Shown piece after piece: positions 26,742 through 35,479 of a DNA stretch of 64,000 nucleotides. The DNA is from Lachnospiraceae bacterium XPB1003 (lineage in GTDB: Bacteria > Bacillota > Clostridia > Lachnospirales > Lachnospiraceae). Position numbers and translations under genes: made by a program. The stretch covers positions 248,001 through 312,000 of the forward strand of contig FMVK01000001.1 of the NCBI GenBank assembly GCA_900102065.1, given 5' to 3'. How positions within the stretch are numbered: position 1 is the first letter of the stretch; each line of letters starts with the position of its first letter. The notes below the pieces were generated by a model, which saw only the letters and a list, made by a program, of their open reading frames with translations, did no database searches and had not been told where the DNA came from.

Positions 26742-29456
26742 TTATTCGGTATATACTTCCCAATTGTCGAGATCATAAAGGTTATCATGAACTCTGTACC
26801 ACTTATCTTCCGGCTCCAAGTTTAATGTATATCCAGTCTGCATCGAAGGACTCCACATATGAGAATAAAGGAATATAACTCCTCCTTCTTTTTCATGTGA
26901 ATCAAGTTTGTTTCCGGTATAAGGATTTACCGGATCATCTATTAGTCCCGCAACGGAAATTGCCGGCGTATCTGCATTGGTCATAAATTCCGTACTATAC
27001 GTAAATTCCTTTGAATCAAAATCCTTTACCAGGAACACAGCTTCTCCTTCTTCTATCTTGATATCCGCAAACTGCTCCTGAAGATTTCCGTGATCGGATA
27101 CTATGATGATCCTGGTATTATCATAAAGATCGTTTTCTCTCAGATAATCAAAGAATTTTCCCAACTGTATGAAAGCATGCATATCAACATCATAACAAGC
27201 CTCTTGATAAGGATCATCAAATAGGAGTTCTTTTCCTTCAGCATCATATCTCGTTATAGGAGAAAAATCCGTGATCTCCGTCATATAATCAGGCTTAGAC
27301 ATGAGCTTCGGCCCATGTGTAAATTCGTTATCCATTGAAATATAGTTATAACTGCATCCTTCATCTATATCCACCATATCATGCAGATATTTCAATGTGA
27401 GTCCGTCTCCGCCTGAATCATCCGTTTCCTGAGCTTTTCTAACTTCATTTACAGGATCCCTGTAATTACCGTTTCCATAAATATGCAACTGCAAAGCTAA
27501 CGGTGCACATCTGAACAGACTGTACCTGTAAAGATCGTTTTCTTTTATATATCTCTCAAACTTGAGATCTTCTTCGTCATAGAAGAATTTTCCCGTGAGA
27601 TAAGCTTTAACATCTCCGCTTTGAGTAAGATCATTAAATATCGTAAGGTCAGATATTTCTTCATAACGTGCATAGGGAGGATCAAGAACTCTCACTGTCC
27701 ATCCATTGTCGGAAAAAAGCTTCGGAACCATTTTCAATGCTTCATCATGCTTATCCGCCATAGTCATATCTTCCCTTTTATTCGCATAATATGGTGTGTA
27801 CTCATATCCTCCATATAATCCCGGAGAGCCAAATATCGTACATCTTCCGAGTGACAACGCATTCGTATAACATGTAAAGCCTGCATATTGGTCGATCAGT
27901 TCCGGCTTCTCTGCAAAGATATAAGGAATATAATATGCAATAGCTTTATCAAGCATTATCATCATCACATTCTTTCCCTCTTTAGACATGGGAATGATTC
28001 TTTTATCGTATCCTTCTTCCATCTGCGCATTGTATGCTTCGAAATCGGAATACTCTTTATTAATCTTACTTAAGTTAGAGATTGTAAGAGCCAGCATACT
28101 TATCATCAATACAATGTACACAAAAGAAAGCATCTTTTTTATCTTGTCTATCCTGATGAGTAAAAGAAGCACAATCGATAAAGCTATAAGGATCAAAAGA
28201 TTGATTGCCATCTCTTTTGCGGTTATCACAGGCATATAGTCATATTTAAACCTGTGAGACATAAATCCATATTTAGTACCGAAGAAAAAGTAATCCGTCA
28301 TTCCGACAAGTATCACCACTGCAGTAACCTTATTGATCATGCCGGATTTTTTCTCTCTCATTAAATAATAGTAAACCGAATACCATACCAAGAATGTTCC
28401 GGCAGCAAGGATCAGTGCGTGGAACACATATACAGCCGGATTAACCGGTGCATTTATAAGAATGAATTCCTGTGTTGATGCACTGATAACCGCAGAAGGT
28501 ATCAGCAATCCCATTAACACGGTCAGTACTCCCATACCGCTCCAATGCATAACATCATCATTCTTTTCAGCTATATTAATAACACTCTGTTTGGATTTCG
28601 ATTTTTTTGATATTACTCCTTTAAGCCACAGAGCACCTGCTATCAAAACCGCAGTGAAAGCCAGACTACCCACCATAAATATCTTTTCTTTGGTTCCGTA
28701 ATATCTGACACTTATAGCATAGATCAAAAGCGCATTAAAGCTGATATAAAATGTAAGGATCTTAACCCACTTCTTTCCCTTCGGATCCATACATATATTT
28801 TTAACCAAAGAAAAAGCATTGTTCATGGTCCAGTATATTACGAGGCCTGAGGGTGAGTTATATAACAACACCATGAAAAGAAATGCCATGGCATACAACT
28901 GGATCTTTGACTTTAAAGGTGCATCCTTGGTATATATTGCAGACGCAACTATATTGAGTACCGTCATCAGTATTGGAAGTACATTGATGGTCAGTTGTCC
29001 TAAAGTAAGGATTCCATCTGCTCTGTCCAGATGTCCTATGATTCCAAACGCCTCTCCGTTAAGCTTTTGAAAATTGTAATTGGAAAGAAAATGATATGCT
29101 GCGATAAAAAAAGGAATCTGTATCAAAAGAGGTAACATTCCACCCACCTGCTTCAATGGAGTGTAACCGACTTCCTTATAATACGCCGATGTCATAAGCA
29201 TCTTTTCATCGCCCTTAAAATACTTTGCAATATGAGATTTCCATTTGGATATCTTCTTTTCTGTCTCTGTTGCTTCTCTTTGTAGAACATCGGCACGCTG
29301 ATATAACGGAAGTATCATCAAGTTGACGATCACGCTCAAAAAGATTATTGATGCACCATTGGAAAAAACAAAGCTAAAGATTACTCCAAATAATATTTCA
29401 AGAACCGCTTCAATAGGGCTTATTATCAATTTGTATAAAAATGCAGCAAAAGTCAT
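26742..29456 (-). CDS. YidC/Oxa1-like domain fused to alkaline-phosphatase-superfamily transferase (copy 3)
   Basis: 904 residues with the same three-part layout. The YidC part (1-220) has FKGDEKMLM, LPLLIQIPFFIAAYHFLS and SPSGLVIYWTMNNAFS; the groove position is N45 rather than Arg. Middle membrane segments follow, with SASTQEFI and FFGTKYGFMS. The enzyme part has D503 (MLDKA), T540 (GRCTIFGSPGLYGGYEYTP), H714 (EFTHG) and D788-H789 (IIIVSDHG), then NPYTG near 845. It is followed after 37 bases by the GT-C-like gene and preceded by another GT-C gene, so the three are probably one operon with copy 4. Confidence 0.85.
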   Translation of the reverse strand: MTFAAFLYKLIISPIEAVLEILFGVIFSFVFSNGASIIFLSVIVNLMILPLYQRADVLQREATETEKKISKWKSHIAKYFKGDEKMLMTSAYYKEVGYTPLKQVGGMLPLLIQIPFFIAAYHFLSNYNFQKLNGEAFGIIGHLDRADGILTLGQLTINVLPILMTVLNIVASAIYTKDAPLKSKIQLYAMAFLFMVLLYNSPSGLVIYWTMNNAFSLVKNICMDPKGKKWVKILTFYISFNALLIYAISVRYYGTKEKIFMVGSLAFTAVLIAGALWLKGVISKKSKSKQSVINIAEKNDDVMHWSGMGVLTVLMGLLIPSAVISASTQEFILINAPVNPAVYVFHALILAAGTFLVWYSVYYYLMREKKSGMINKVTAVVILVGMTDYFFFGTKYGFMSHRFKYDYMPVITAKEMAINLLILIALSIVLLLLIRIDKIKKMLSFVYIVLMISMLALTISNLSKINKEYSDFEAYNAQMEEGYDKRIIPMSKEGKNVMMIMLDKAIAYYIPYIFAEKPELIDQYAGFTCYTNALSLGRCTIFGSPGLYGGYEYTPYYANKREDMTMADKHDEALKMVPKLFSDNGWTVRVLDPPYARYEEISDLTIFNDLTQSGDVKAYLTGKFFYDEEDLKFERYIKENDLYRYSLFRCAPLALQLHIYGNGNYRDPVNEVRKAQETDDSGGDGLTLKYLHDMVDIDEGCSYNYISMDNEFTHGPKLMSKPDYMTEITDFSPITRYDAEGKELLFDDPYQEACYDVDMHAFIQLGKFFDYLRENDLYDNTRIIIVSDHGNLQEQFADIKIEEGEAVFLVKDFDSKEFTYSTEFMTNADTPAISVAGLIDDPVNPYTGNKLDSHEKEGGVIFLYSHMWSPSMQTGYTLNLEPEDKWYRVHDNLYDLDNWEVYTE

Positions 29457-29501
29457 TTCCTAACTCCTAATCATCTGTTAATTATTTATCGTGACAAATC
29501 T

Positions 29502-31274
29502 TTATTTCTTTTCTGTTTTGTACAATGTCATCTTTCCTTGTGAATAAAGCAATTCCAATTCTACATCTTCACCTATATTATTTTCTTCAAATATCTCAGG
29601 AAAATCCGAATTATCCGAAACAAGTATATAATCATTTTCGATCAACTGCTCAGTCAATTTCTCCGGATTTTCTGACCACCCTTCACTCTTCTCATCACAG
29701 ACATCTCCTCTCTGTGTCATAAGATAAAGCAGTCGAGGATCATTATATAATATGTGAGCATCAGCCGGCGTATTATCCCTTATATACCCACACATATCTT
29801 CAAAATCATTTTCTTCCGCACTTATTCTTTCTGCTTTCAGATTTCTGCTTATTGCCGCTGTATCCGCACATATTTCACAGAGAAAATAACCTGCGAGAAG
29901 TAACAGATAAAAATATCTGATGATCTTATTCTTTATCTTTCCGAATCCATAGACCGCATATATTATAACAAAAGGTATTACCGGAAAAATAAATCTTATT
30001 CCCTGTGTCTGAGGCCACAGTATATATAAAGCCAGTGTTCCAAGACAATAAACCGGAGTTACGGTTTCTTCCTTGATACATACCCTGACACCCTCAAATA
30101 CAAGCGGCAAGATAAGGATCCACAGTATCAGACGTACTATATGATTTATTCCTTCAAAGAAGAAATTCCTCATCATCCAGAAATAGAATCCTGTATTATC
30201 ACATAATGTATAAATTGATATTCCGCTTAATTTTCCTGTATCGCTTCTCCCTTCAACGGGAAAGAATACAGCAAAGAATATATATACAGCAACAAATATA
30301 ACATAATATAAAAGCTGAACCTTCAATACCGGAGTATGGATTTTGATGTTATCTTTAATTTTCGAAAGTCGGTATTTTTCATTTTTAATAAAAGCAGTCT
30401 TTTTAAGTAAGTAAAGCATATCCAGCATAACCGCAGTCAAAAAGATGATCATTCCGTTAAATCTTATCTGACATGCAAATCCTGTACACACACCTGCGAT
30501 TATGGCGGCCACTATCTTATTCGATACCTTGACCTTATCCGAATACATTTCATACAAACATACAACAGATAATGAAGAGAAGAATAAGAACGGTATATCG
30601 GAAAGCACACTGTTATGAAAATCCGCAAACATGTAATTCACAGACATGACAGCCAAAACAGTTACCGCTCCCAAGCCTTTAAATCTTTTAAAAGCATTCC
30701 ATCCGATGATAGCAACTGTTCCTGAAAACAGGATCACCATGGGAATTTTAAGCATAAGCATATCTATACCGTTTATGCTGTAAAAAGGCGCCAGTAAAAG
30801 CGCCACTCCCCATGAATAGCCGTAAGCAGGTTTATCCGTATTCTTTACACCTGTTACAAGTTCTCTGGCTCCCGCAATATATTCAGATGCATCCTGCGCA
30901 TAACCTCTGTCGGAATTTAAGATCAGCCACCCTATTACAGCAGATATAGCTGTCATAATGATAATGATAAAAATCTTTTTCTTGTAAATCTTTTCACTTA
31001 TCTTCTCGAAAAGCTGCGGGAGTTCCGTTTTCGAAAACATCCTTCCTTTTATATCTTTAATGATAGTGATAAATGCGAATACCGTTGAACAAAATGATCC
31101 AAAACAATTGAAAACGTAATCCCACCAGTAAGTGGAAAGCTCGTGCCCCACTGCTTTACAAAGCATGTCATAAAGAAGCTTTCTTCCGATTGGTGTCAAA
31201 AAGAGAAGTGTCAAAAAAAGAAAAATTATCTGTATGACTGTAAACAGTTTTTTTATCGTCTTATTTTGTTTCAA
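29502..31274 (-). CDS. GT39/ArnT-like GT-C membrane glycosyltransferase
   Basis: 590 residues with about eleven membrane helices. The first large outside loop has DRGYAQDASEYIAGARELV followed by KPAYGYSWGVALLLAPFY, the pattern of the ArnT/PMT/GT39 families, where the Asp is catalytic. These use polyprenyl-phosphate sugars and act on the outer face of the membrane. The C-terminal 150 residues are partly soluble. It lies between copies 3 and 4 of the YidC fusion, 13 bases after copy 4. The acceptor is unknown. Confidence 0.75.
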   Translation of the reverse strand: MKQNKTIKKLFTVIQIIFLFLTLLFLTPIGRKLLYDMLCKAVGHELSTYWWDYVFNCFGSFCSTVFAFITIIKDIKGRMFSKTELPQLFEKISEKIYKKKIFIIIIMTAISAVIGWLILNSDRGYAQDASEYIAGARELVTGVKNTDKPAYGYSWGVALLLAPFYSINGIDMLMLKIPMVILFSGTVAIIGWNAFKRFKGLGAVTVLAVMSVNYMFADFHNSVLSDIPFLFFSSLSVVCLYEMYSDKVKVSNKIVAAIIAGVCTGFACQIRFNGMIIFLTAVMLDMLYLLKKTAFIKNEKYRLSKIKDNIKIHTPVLKVQLLYYVIFVAVYIFFAVFFPVEGRSDTGKLSGISIYTLCDNTGFYFWMMRNFFFEGINHIVRLILWILILPLVFEGVRVCIKEETVTPVYCLGTLALYILWPQTQGIRFIFPVIPFVIIYAVYGFGKIKNKIIRYFYLLLLAGYFLCEICADTAAISRNLKAERISAEENDFEDMCGYIRDNTPADAHILYNDPRLLYLMTQRGDVCDEKSEGWSENPEKLTEQLIENDYILVSDNSDFPEIFEENNIGEDVELELLYSQGKMTLYKTEKK

Positions 31275-31287
31275 AAATATCTCCTTT

Positions 31288-33945
31288 TTACTTCACGATC
31301 TCCCAATTATCCTGATCAAAAATATCTTCTTCAACGCTCCAGATATGTCCTTCATCCATATCGATTATTGCATCATTATCATTCAAAAGATGCCAGGGCA
31401 TTTCAAACACGTTTTGCGGCTCTGATTTTGCATTTGAATTAATAGGATTTCCTGTGTAAGGATTAACCGGATTCTCTATCAGACCTTCCACTGCAAGAGT
31501 AGGAGTATCCGCATTAGTCATAAAGGTATTGTCTGAGTTCAGATCACCATGGCTGTTAAAGTCTTTATACATTAACAGGCACGCAGACTTTTCAACTCCT
31601 ATATCATCAAACTGCTTTAGACCTGCACCATGATCGGATACTATGATGATCCTGGTGTTGTCGTACACATCATTTTCGCGCATGTATTCAAAAAGCTTTC
31701 CGAGACAGAGCATGGCGTACATATTCATATCATACGTACCTTCCTTATCATCGGAACTCAGATCCAGACTGTTACCTTCATTATCATATACACAGTCATC
31801 CGGATGATACATCTCTCCCTCTGTCTCTCCGAGTATATAGTCAGGCTTTGTCAGGATAAGCGGATTATGAGCAAGCTCATTATCCATGAGGAAGAAATTA
31901 TTATCTTTATTATCAGAAATCTCTATAGCTTCCGTGATATGGCAGAGCATGTACGGTCCGTTGTTTCCGATATAAAGTTCGTTACTGCTTATCTGATCAA
32001 AATAATATCCGTTGTCATAAGTATATTTTTGCACCGCAACAGGCATTATCCTGAATATACTATATCTAAATATATCATTATATTTAATAAATTCGGCTCT
32101 GGTCTCATTTGCTCCTTCAGAGAAAACATTCTTTCCACGATAAGCATCAACACCTTCAAGGTCATCAAATATAGTCAGGTCTGTTATCTCCTGATAATTT
32201 CCGTACGGCGGATCCAAAACAGTAACACCGTATCCATGCTCGGAAAATAGTCTGGGCATCATCTTAAGCGCTTCATTATGTTTGTCGATCACTCTCATGT
32301 CCGTACGTTTATTCATTGCTGCAGGAGTATACTCATAACCTCCGTATAATCCGGGTGCTCCGAGGAAGGTCTTTGTACCATGGGCGATCGTATTTGGGTA
32401 CCAGGTAAAACCGTCAAATTCCATAATTATCTCCGGCTTTTCCGCGGTAAGAAAAGGAATATATAAACCAACTGCTTTATCCAGCATTATCACCATCACA
32501 TTTTTTCCGCCTGTACTGAGATGGATTATTTTTTTGTTTACAGCTTTATCCGGATCATAATATTTCTCAAACTCCGAATACTTGCCGTTGATATTTATTA
32601 TATTAACCGCACACATAATGATCATGGCCGCCACAACAGAAATATATACCGGCCTTCTGATCTTCCTATATCTCATAATGAAATAGGATACAACTGCAAC
32701 TGCTGCTATCACAGTAAGATTTATAATGATCTCCCTGTTTGCAAAAACAGGTTCACTGTCATATCTCAGATCTGCGGAAATGGTTCCGTAGTTTTTCCCG
32801 AAAAACATATAATTGATGGCAGCCACTATGATCAATACCGCCTGTAATGCCAGTATCCGGTTGTTCACCCTGTCTTTCCATAACAGAAAATATACCGAAA
32901 TCCAGATACAAAATGTTCCGACCGCCAAAAGAAAATTCGTTCCGATGTATCTCATTGGATTGAACGGCGAACCCAGATTAATGAATTCAAGAGGAGAATT
33001 TCCCACCAGATTTGTCGGTATGAGCAATCCCGTAAGCAACGTCAGACATATTATTCCCAGCCAGTAATCGACTCGGTCTGTTGCATTACATTCCGAAACT
33101 TTGAATTTAAATCTTATCTTTCCATTTCTCTTAAGATAATAAAAAACTGTGAGGCCTATGATACAGCATGTTATCGCTGCCATATATATCAGCCTTTTTC
33201 TTCCGTAGGCTCTTAGATAAGCAGCAAATATCATCAATATATAAGCACATCCTGTCACCATGACATATCTTGCCGTCGGATGTCCCTTTAACTTGTAAAA
33301 TATGTTCTTCAGAAGCGAAAAGACATTATTCATTGTCCAGTAAAGGACAAGCCCCGAGGGTGACTGATATAACAAAACAAGAAAAACAGCTGCCATAAGA
33401 AACAGCTGTACCTTCTTTTTTCCTGTAAGCCCCTCTGAATATACCATTGCTGAAAACAGATTGATCACTGTCATCAGAATAGGAAGCAGATTTACAGTAA
33501 CACCGAATATTGAGAACATCCTGTCGGGTACTCCCAGATCTCTTATAGGTCCGAATGAATTTCCCGGAAGATCAATGAAGCCTGACAGAAAATGATAGGC
33601 AGCAATAAAAAAAGGGATTTCTATCACAAGAGGTAATATTCCCTGCAATTGACTGAATACGCTATAATTTTTTTCTTTGTAATATGCGGATAAAACCATG
33701 AATCTCTCATCGCCTGAGAAAGATTTTTTTATATGTTTTACCCATGTAGACAGTCCTTTTTCTCTTTTGGCTGCAAGCGACTGTAACTCATCCGCCCTGT
33801 TATAGAGAGGCAGTATAAGGATATTGATCACAAAGCTTAAGAGAATGATGGAATAACCATAATTAAAGGTAGCCTTCAGCGCGAGATTGTAGACTACCTC
33901 CAATAAGATTTCCAAGGGTCTGATAAGAATATAATACAAAAACAT
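31288..33945 (-). CDS. YidC/Oxa1-like domain fused to alkaline-phosphatase-superfamily transferase (copy 4)
   Basis: 885 residues. The YidC part has FSGDERFM, LPLVIEIPFFIAAYHFLS and SPSGLVLYWTMNNVFS; the groove residue is N41. The middle part has GNSPLEFINL and FFGKNYGTIS. The enzyme part has D489 (MLDKA), T526 (GTKTFLGAPGLYGGYEYTP), H693 (ELAHN) and D771-H772 (IIIVSDHG), with NPYTG near 828. By eye it is closest to copy 3, especially in the DKHxEALKMxPxLFS stretch. It begins four bases after the DUF1846 gene and so may share that promoter. Confidence 0.85.
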   Translation of the reverse strand: MFLYYILIRPLEILLEVVYNLALKATFNYGYSIILLSFVINILILPLYNRADELQSLAAKREKGLSTWVKHIKKSFSGDERFMVLSAYYKEKNYSVFSQLQGILPLVIEIPFFIAAYHFLSGFIDLPGNSFGPIRDLGVPDRMFSIFGVTVNLLPILMTVINLFSAMVYSEGLTGKKKVQLFLMAAVFLVLLYQSPSGLVLYWTMNNVFSLLKNIFYKLKGHPTARYVMVTGCAYILMIFAAYLRAYGRKRLIYMAAITCCIIGLTVFYYLKRNGKIRFKFKVSECNATDRVDYWLGIICLTLLTGLLIPTNLVGNSPLEFINLGSPFNPMRYIGTNFLLAVGTFCIWISVYFLLWKDRVNNRILALQAVLIIVAAINYMFFGKNYGTISADLRYDSEPVFANREIIINLTVIAAVAVVSYFIMRYRKIRRPVYISVVAAMIIMCAVNIININGKYSEFEKYYDPDKAVNKKIIHLSTGGKNVMVIMLDKAVGLYIPFLTAEKPEIIMEFDGFTWYPNTIAHGTKTFLGAPGLYGGYEYTPAAMNKRTDMRVIDKHNEALKMMPRLFSEHGYGVTVLDPPYGNYQEITDLTIFDDLEGVDAYRGKNVFSEGANETRAEFIKYNDIFRYSIFRIMPVAVQKYTYDNGYYFDQISSNELYIGNNGPYMLCHITEAIEISDNKDNNFFLMDNELAHNPLILTKPDYILGETEGEMYHPDDCVYDNEGNSLDLSSDDKEGTYDMNMYAMLCLGKLFEYMRENDVYDNTRIIIVSDHGAGLKQFDDIGVEKSACLLMYKDFNSHGDLNSDNTFMTNADTPTLAVEGLIENPVNPYTGNPINSNAKSEPQNVFEMPWHLLNDNDAIIDMDEGHIWSVEEDIFDQDNWEIVK

Positions 33946-33949
33946 TTCT

Positions 33950-35434
33950 TTAACTGTGATACAGCTTCTTAGTCTGATAGTGCGGCTGACTTGTCAGGTT
34001 CACACCCAGCTTTCTGAAAGTATTGGTATCGACGGAAGAAAGGATTACTGTAGTGTGTACCTCTGTACCCTTGAGATTCTTAAGCTGCTCCATAGCTCTG
34101 GCAGCCTTTTCATCTGTGGCTGCACAGACTGAAAGCGCGATAAGTATCTCATCGGTATGAAGTCTGGGATTGTGTCCGCCGAGGTAATTGACCTTAAGCC
34201 TCTGTATCGGCTCGATTACTTCGGGTGAAATAAGTCTTACATCATCTGAAATACCGGCGAGTGTCTTAAGGGCATTAAGTAACAGTGCCGAAGATGCTCC
34301 AAGGAGATCCGAAGTCTTACCTGTAACAATCTGTCCGTCAGGAAGCTGCATTGCAGCAGCTGGAGCACCTGTCATCTCTTCCTTAACAAGCGCAGCAGCC
34401 ACAACAGGCCTGTCTTCTACGGAAGTTCCTGCCTGCTTCATGAGAAGCTCTATCTTGGTGATCTGTGAATCATCAGCACTTCCCTGACGCTTTAAGCACT
34501 GGGTATTGAAATAACGTCTGATTATCTCCGCATTTGCGGCAGCCTTAACCGCATCATCATCAATGATGGCTTTTCCGGCCATATTTACACCCATATCGGT
34601 GGGTGACTTATAGGGAGACTCTCCCATGATACGTTCAAATATCGCATTAAGAACGGGGAAGATCTCTACGTCTCTGTTGTAATTTACCGTTGTCTCACCA
34701 TATGCTTCCAAATGGAAAGGATCGATCATATTTACATCGTTGAGATCCGCAGTTGCCGCTTCATAAGCAAGATTTACGGGATGCTTAAGGGGCAGGTTCC
34801 AGATAGGGAAAGTCTCGTACTTCGCATATCCGGCCTTTACTCCGTGCTTATACTCATGATAAAGCTGTGAAAGACATGTAGCCATCTTTCCCGATCCCGG
34901 ACCGGGAGCGGTAACTACTACCAGTGATCTTGTTGTCTCTATGTATTCGTTCTTACCGTATCCGTCATCACTTACTATAAAAGGGATATTGGCAGGATAT
35001 CCGGGGATAGGATAATGTCTGTAAACCCTTACTCCCAGCGCCTCTAACTTCTTCTGATATGCAACTGCCGCAGCCTGTCCCGCAAACTGTGTAAGAACAA
35101 CGCTTCCCACATACAGTCCATATTCACGAAAAGCATCTATCAGTCTGAGTACATCCATATCATATGTGATACCCAGATCTCCACGTACCTTATTCTTCTC
35201 TATATCACCGGAATTGATAACGATCACTATCTCTGCATCGTCCTTCATCTGCTTGAGCATACGGATCTTTGAATCCGGCTGAAATCCGGGAAGAACACGG
35301 GATGCATGGAAATCATCAAAAAGCTTTCCCCCGAATTCAAGATAAAGCTTTCCACCGAAAAACTTGATCCTTTCAAGGATCTTTTCAGACTGAAGTTTTA
35401 AATATTTGTCATTATCAAATCCGATTTTAGACAT
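33950..35434 (-). CDS. DUF1846 family protein
   Basis: 494 residues, soluble. The start [20 protein letters not shown] and the [25 protein letters not shown] stretch are typical of DUF1846, found throughout Firmicutes. [22 protein letters not shown] near 174-195 looks like a nucleotide-binding loop. Its function is not established; structures of relatives show a Rossmann-like fold. It lies between lysS (45 bases) and copy 4 of the YidC fusion (4 bases). Confidence 0.93.
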   Translation of the reverse strand: MSKIGFDNDKYLKLQSEKILERIKFFGGKLYLEFGGKLFDDFHASRVLPGFQPDSKIRMLKQMKDDAEIVIVINSGDIEKNKVRGDLGITYDMDVLRLIDAFREYGLYVGSVVLTQFAGQAAAVAYQKKLEALGVRVYRHYPIPGYPANIPFIVSDDGYGKNEYIETTRSLVVVTAPGPGSGKMATCLSQLYHEYKHGVKAGYAKYETFPIWNLPLKHPVNLAYEAATADLNDVNMIDPFHLEAYGETTVNYNRDVEIFPVLNAIFERIMGESPYKSPTDMGVNMAGKAIIDDDAVKAAANAEIIRRYFNTQCLKRQGSADDSQITKIELLMKQAGTSVEDRPVVAAALVKEEMTGAPAAAMQLPDGQIVTGKTSDLLGASSALLLNALKTLAGISDDVRLISPEVIEPIQRLKVNYLGGHNPRLHTDEILIALSVCAATDEKAARAMEQLKNLKGTEVHTTVILSSVDTNTFRKLGVNLTSQPHYQTKKLYHS

Positions 35435-35479
35435 AAGAGACCTTCTTCTTAATTGATTAAATATCTTCTGACTGTAGTA

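Noticed and set aside
26705-26788. N-terminal extension of the GT-C-like protein
   Set aside because: It overlaps the end of fusion copy 3; a better ribosome site precedes the ATG at 26704.
31630-32250. 206-codon plus-strand frame
   Set aside because: It lies opposite the conserved enzyme domain of fusion copy 4; a shadow.
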